A stretch of DNA of 13,009 nucleotides from positions 1-13,009 of the forward strand of contig NZXU01000068.1 of the NCBI GenBank assembly GCA_002698425.1. The letters run 5' to 3'. Below the pieces are notes generated by a model. The model worked only from the letters and a program-made list of their open reading frames with translations, was not told where the DNA came from and made no database searches. The position numbers were made by a program, and so were the translations under genes. This DNA comes from Ahrensia sp. (GTDB taxonomy: Bacteria; Pseudomonadota; Alphaproteobacteria; Rhizobiales; Rhizobiaceae). This document shows positions 12,186 through 13,009 of this stretch, piece by piece (within the stretch, counting starts at the first letter, position 1; each line of letters begins with the position of its first letter).

Positions 12186-12683
12186 TCAATTGATCGGGCC
12201 AGCCCACCCGACAAACCTTCTGCTGCAGTTGCGCGGTGTCGCTGTCACCTTTATCCAGTGCTTCTTCGGATCATATTCTTTGATTGCATCGGCAGGTGCA
12301 CGGATCTCATCGTTAGGCTTGAGTACATTTGGCTCTTCGCGAGAGACGTTTGGTCGTCCCTCTACAGGGACGAGCTTCACCGCGGGTTTCCAGCGAGTAG
12401 ACTCGTCGAAAACCGCTTCACCAACTTTTTCAGCCCAGAACCATTTGGATGTAAGGAACTCGACATGAACTCGCTCCACAACGGCGCTAGAACTTCCAAT
12501 GTTGGATATTACTGAAAGGAAAGTTTTTTCGCTGGTCCGATACCCCGCATGCAGGGGGTGAAACACTGTTACAGAAAGCCGAGGGCCACGACGAAGCCAA
12601 CGATATAGGCCTGCCAACGCCAAGACGGTCGACAGCAAGGCAGCGTATAGCGCGACCCAATCCTGAAGACCAAGTTTACTCAA
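12186..12683 (-). CDS. Hypothetical membrane-anchored protein
   Basis: 165 aa, not recognised. The start is TTG at 12683, supported by GGGGAG five nt upstream and by the N-terminal anchor that follows. Residues about 9-28 (WVALYAALLSTVLALAGLYR) form one membrane span, followed by positive charges (RWLRRG), so the bulk probably stays in the cytosol. The rest looks like a beta-rich domain (LSVTVFHPL, FLSVISNIGSSSAVVERVHVEFLTS) and ends with a Lys/Arg-rich stretch. Nothing catalytic is visible. Base composition differs from the neighbours: hand counts of 60-base blocks give about 47% (12241-12300) and 53% GC (12301-12360), against 73% in one antiporter block (10141-10200). This suggests recent acquisition. 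I am fairly sure it is a gene because of its anchor, ribosome-binding site and coherent length, but no function can be assigned. Confidence 0.65.
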   Translation of the reverse strand: MSKLGLQDWVALYAALLSTVLALAGLYRWLRRGPRLSVTVFHPLHAGYRTSEKTFLSVISNIGSSSAVVERVHVEFLTSKWFWAEKVGEAVFDESTRWKPAVKLVPVEGRPNVSREEPNVLKPNDEIRAPADAIKEYDPKKHWIKVTATPRNCSRRFVGWAGPIN

Positions 12684-12867
12684 ACGAACTCCCCTTCGCT
12701 CCTATTAGAAGGAAAAGTAAGCGATTTGAGATACATCCGGCAAAGTCGGTATGGAGTGAGATTATTCTATAAACTCAACGAAATGCCGGCCCTGCATCTG
12801 AAATGCGCTTGGACGCATTTCCAACTACTTTGAATGCGGTCGTCAAGCTATGACAGCATAGCAAATG
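12684..12867. other. Gene-free A+T-richer spacer with two small hairpins
   Basis: This lies between the hypothetical gene and the tuf terminator. It contains a perfect 8-bp hairpin GAAATGCG/CGCATTTC with a 6-nt loop (12800-12821) and a 6-bp one, GCTATG/CATAGC, with a 4-nt loop (12847-12862). The block 12721-12780 is about 42% GC by hand count. Promoter-like TTGCCG and TTACTT hexamers 17 nt apart on the minus strand are weak, so no promoter is assigned. Confidence 0.5.
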
Positions 12868-12894
12868 AAAAAGGCGGGCCGAAGCCCGCCTTTT
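12868..12894 (-). terminator. Intrinsic terminator of tuf
   Basis: A perfect stem GGCGGGC/GCCCGCC with a TTCG loop is followed by TTTTTC on the minus strand, 21 nt after the tuf stop. An A-run on the other side lets the stem extend and could make it work in both directions. It isolates the tuf transcript from the genes that follow. Confidence 0.93.
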
Positions 12895-12915
12895 CCGCAA
12901 TCAGGTTCGAGTAGA

Positions 12916-13009
12916 TTACTCGATGATCTTCGCGACGATGCCGGCGCCGACGGTGCGGCCGCCTTCGCGGATGGCGAAGCGCAGGCGCTCTTCCATCGCG
13001 ATCGGCACG
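12916..13009 (-). CDS. tuf: Elongation factor Tu (3' end, cut by window edge)
   Basis: The last 30 residues of EF-Tu, [20 protein letters not shown] followed by [10 protein letters not shown], then TAA; this is domain 3, which contacts tRNA and EF-Ts. The sequence is diagnostic of EF-Tu. Alphaproteobacteria often have two tuf copies, one by fusA and one upstream of tRNA-Trp/secE; position suggests this is the latter (tufB-like). A terminator follows closely. Nothing can be said of the GTPase domain, which lies outside the window. Confidence 0.96.
   Translation of the reverse strand, partial: VPIAMEERLRFAIREGGRTVGAGIVAKIIE

Overview
This window looks like a core segment of an alphaproteobacterial chromosome, most likely Rhizobiales (Hyphomicrobiales; Rhizobiaceae/Phyllobacteriaceae-like). 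Three things suggest this: the GC-rich, strongly biased coding sequence; the gene order secE-nusG-rplKAJL-rpoBC with tRNA-Trp and a tuf gene upstream; and the alphaproteobacterial style of RpoB (1381 aa) and SecE (68 aa, one membrane span). The genus cannot be fixed from this sequence alone. All convincing genes lie on the minus strand, so the window reads right to left.

Right end (12916-13009): the last 30 codons of a tuf (EF-Tu) gene, followed by a textbook intrinsic terminator (12868-12894). From about 12850 down to 11208 lies an accessory-looking patch. It holds a less GC-rich gene with a TTG start for a small membrane-anchored protein of unknown function, a roughly 147-bp intergenic repeat with inverted-repeat ends, and a xenobiotic (CatB/Vat-type) hexapeptide acetyltransferase. 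Next come tRNA-Trp(CCA) at 11027-11102 and, 135 nt behind it, a KefB/C-type CPA2 cation:proton antiporter (9158-10891).

From 8909 to the left edge is the transcription/translation block: secE, nusG, rplK, rplA, rplJ, rplL, rpoB and the first 362 codons of rpoC. NusG and RpoBC are the transcription machinery, the L11, L1 and L10-L7/L12 proteins build the ribosomal stalk and L1 arm, and SecE belongs to the protein translocase. The spacers carry hairpins where such operons are usually controlled: a long rplJ leader that resembles an L10 autoregulatory leader, a hairpin after rplA, a leader before rplK with an L1-site-like motif, three hairpins between rplL and rpoB, and hairpins between rpoB and rpoC.

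I found no convincing undescribed multi-gene system. The points most worth a second look are the genes lying between tuf, tRNA-Trp and secE, the A+T-richer orphan membrane protein, the intergenic repeat, and the leader RNA structures.
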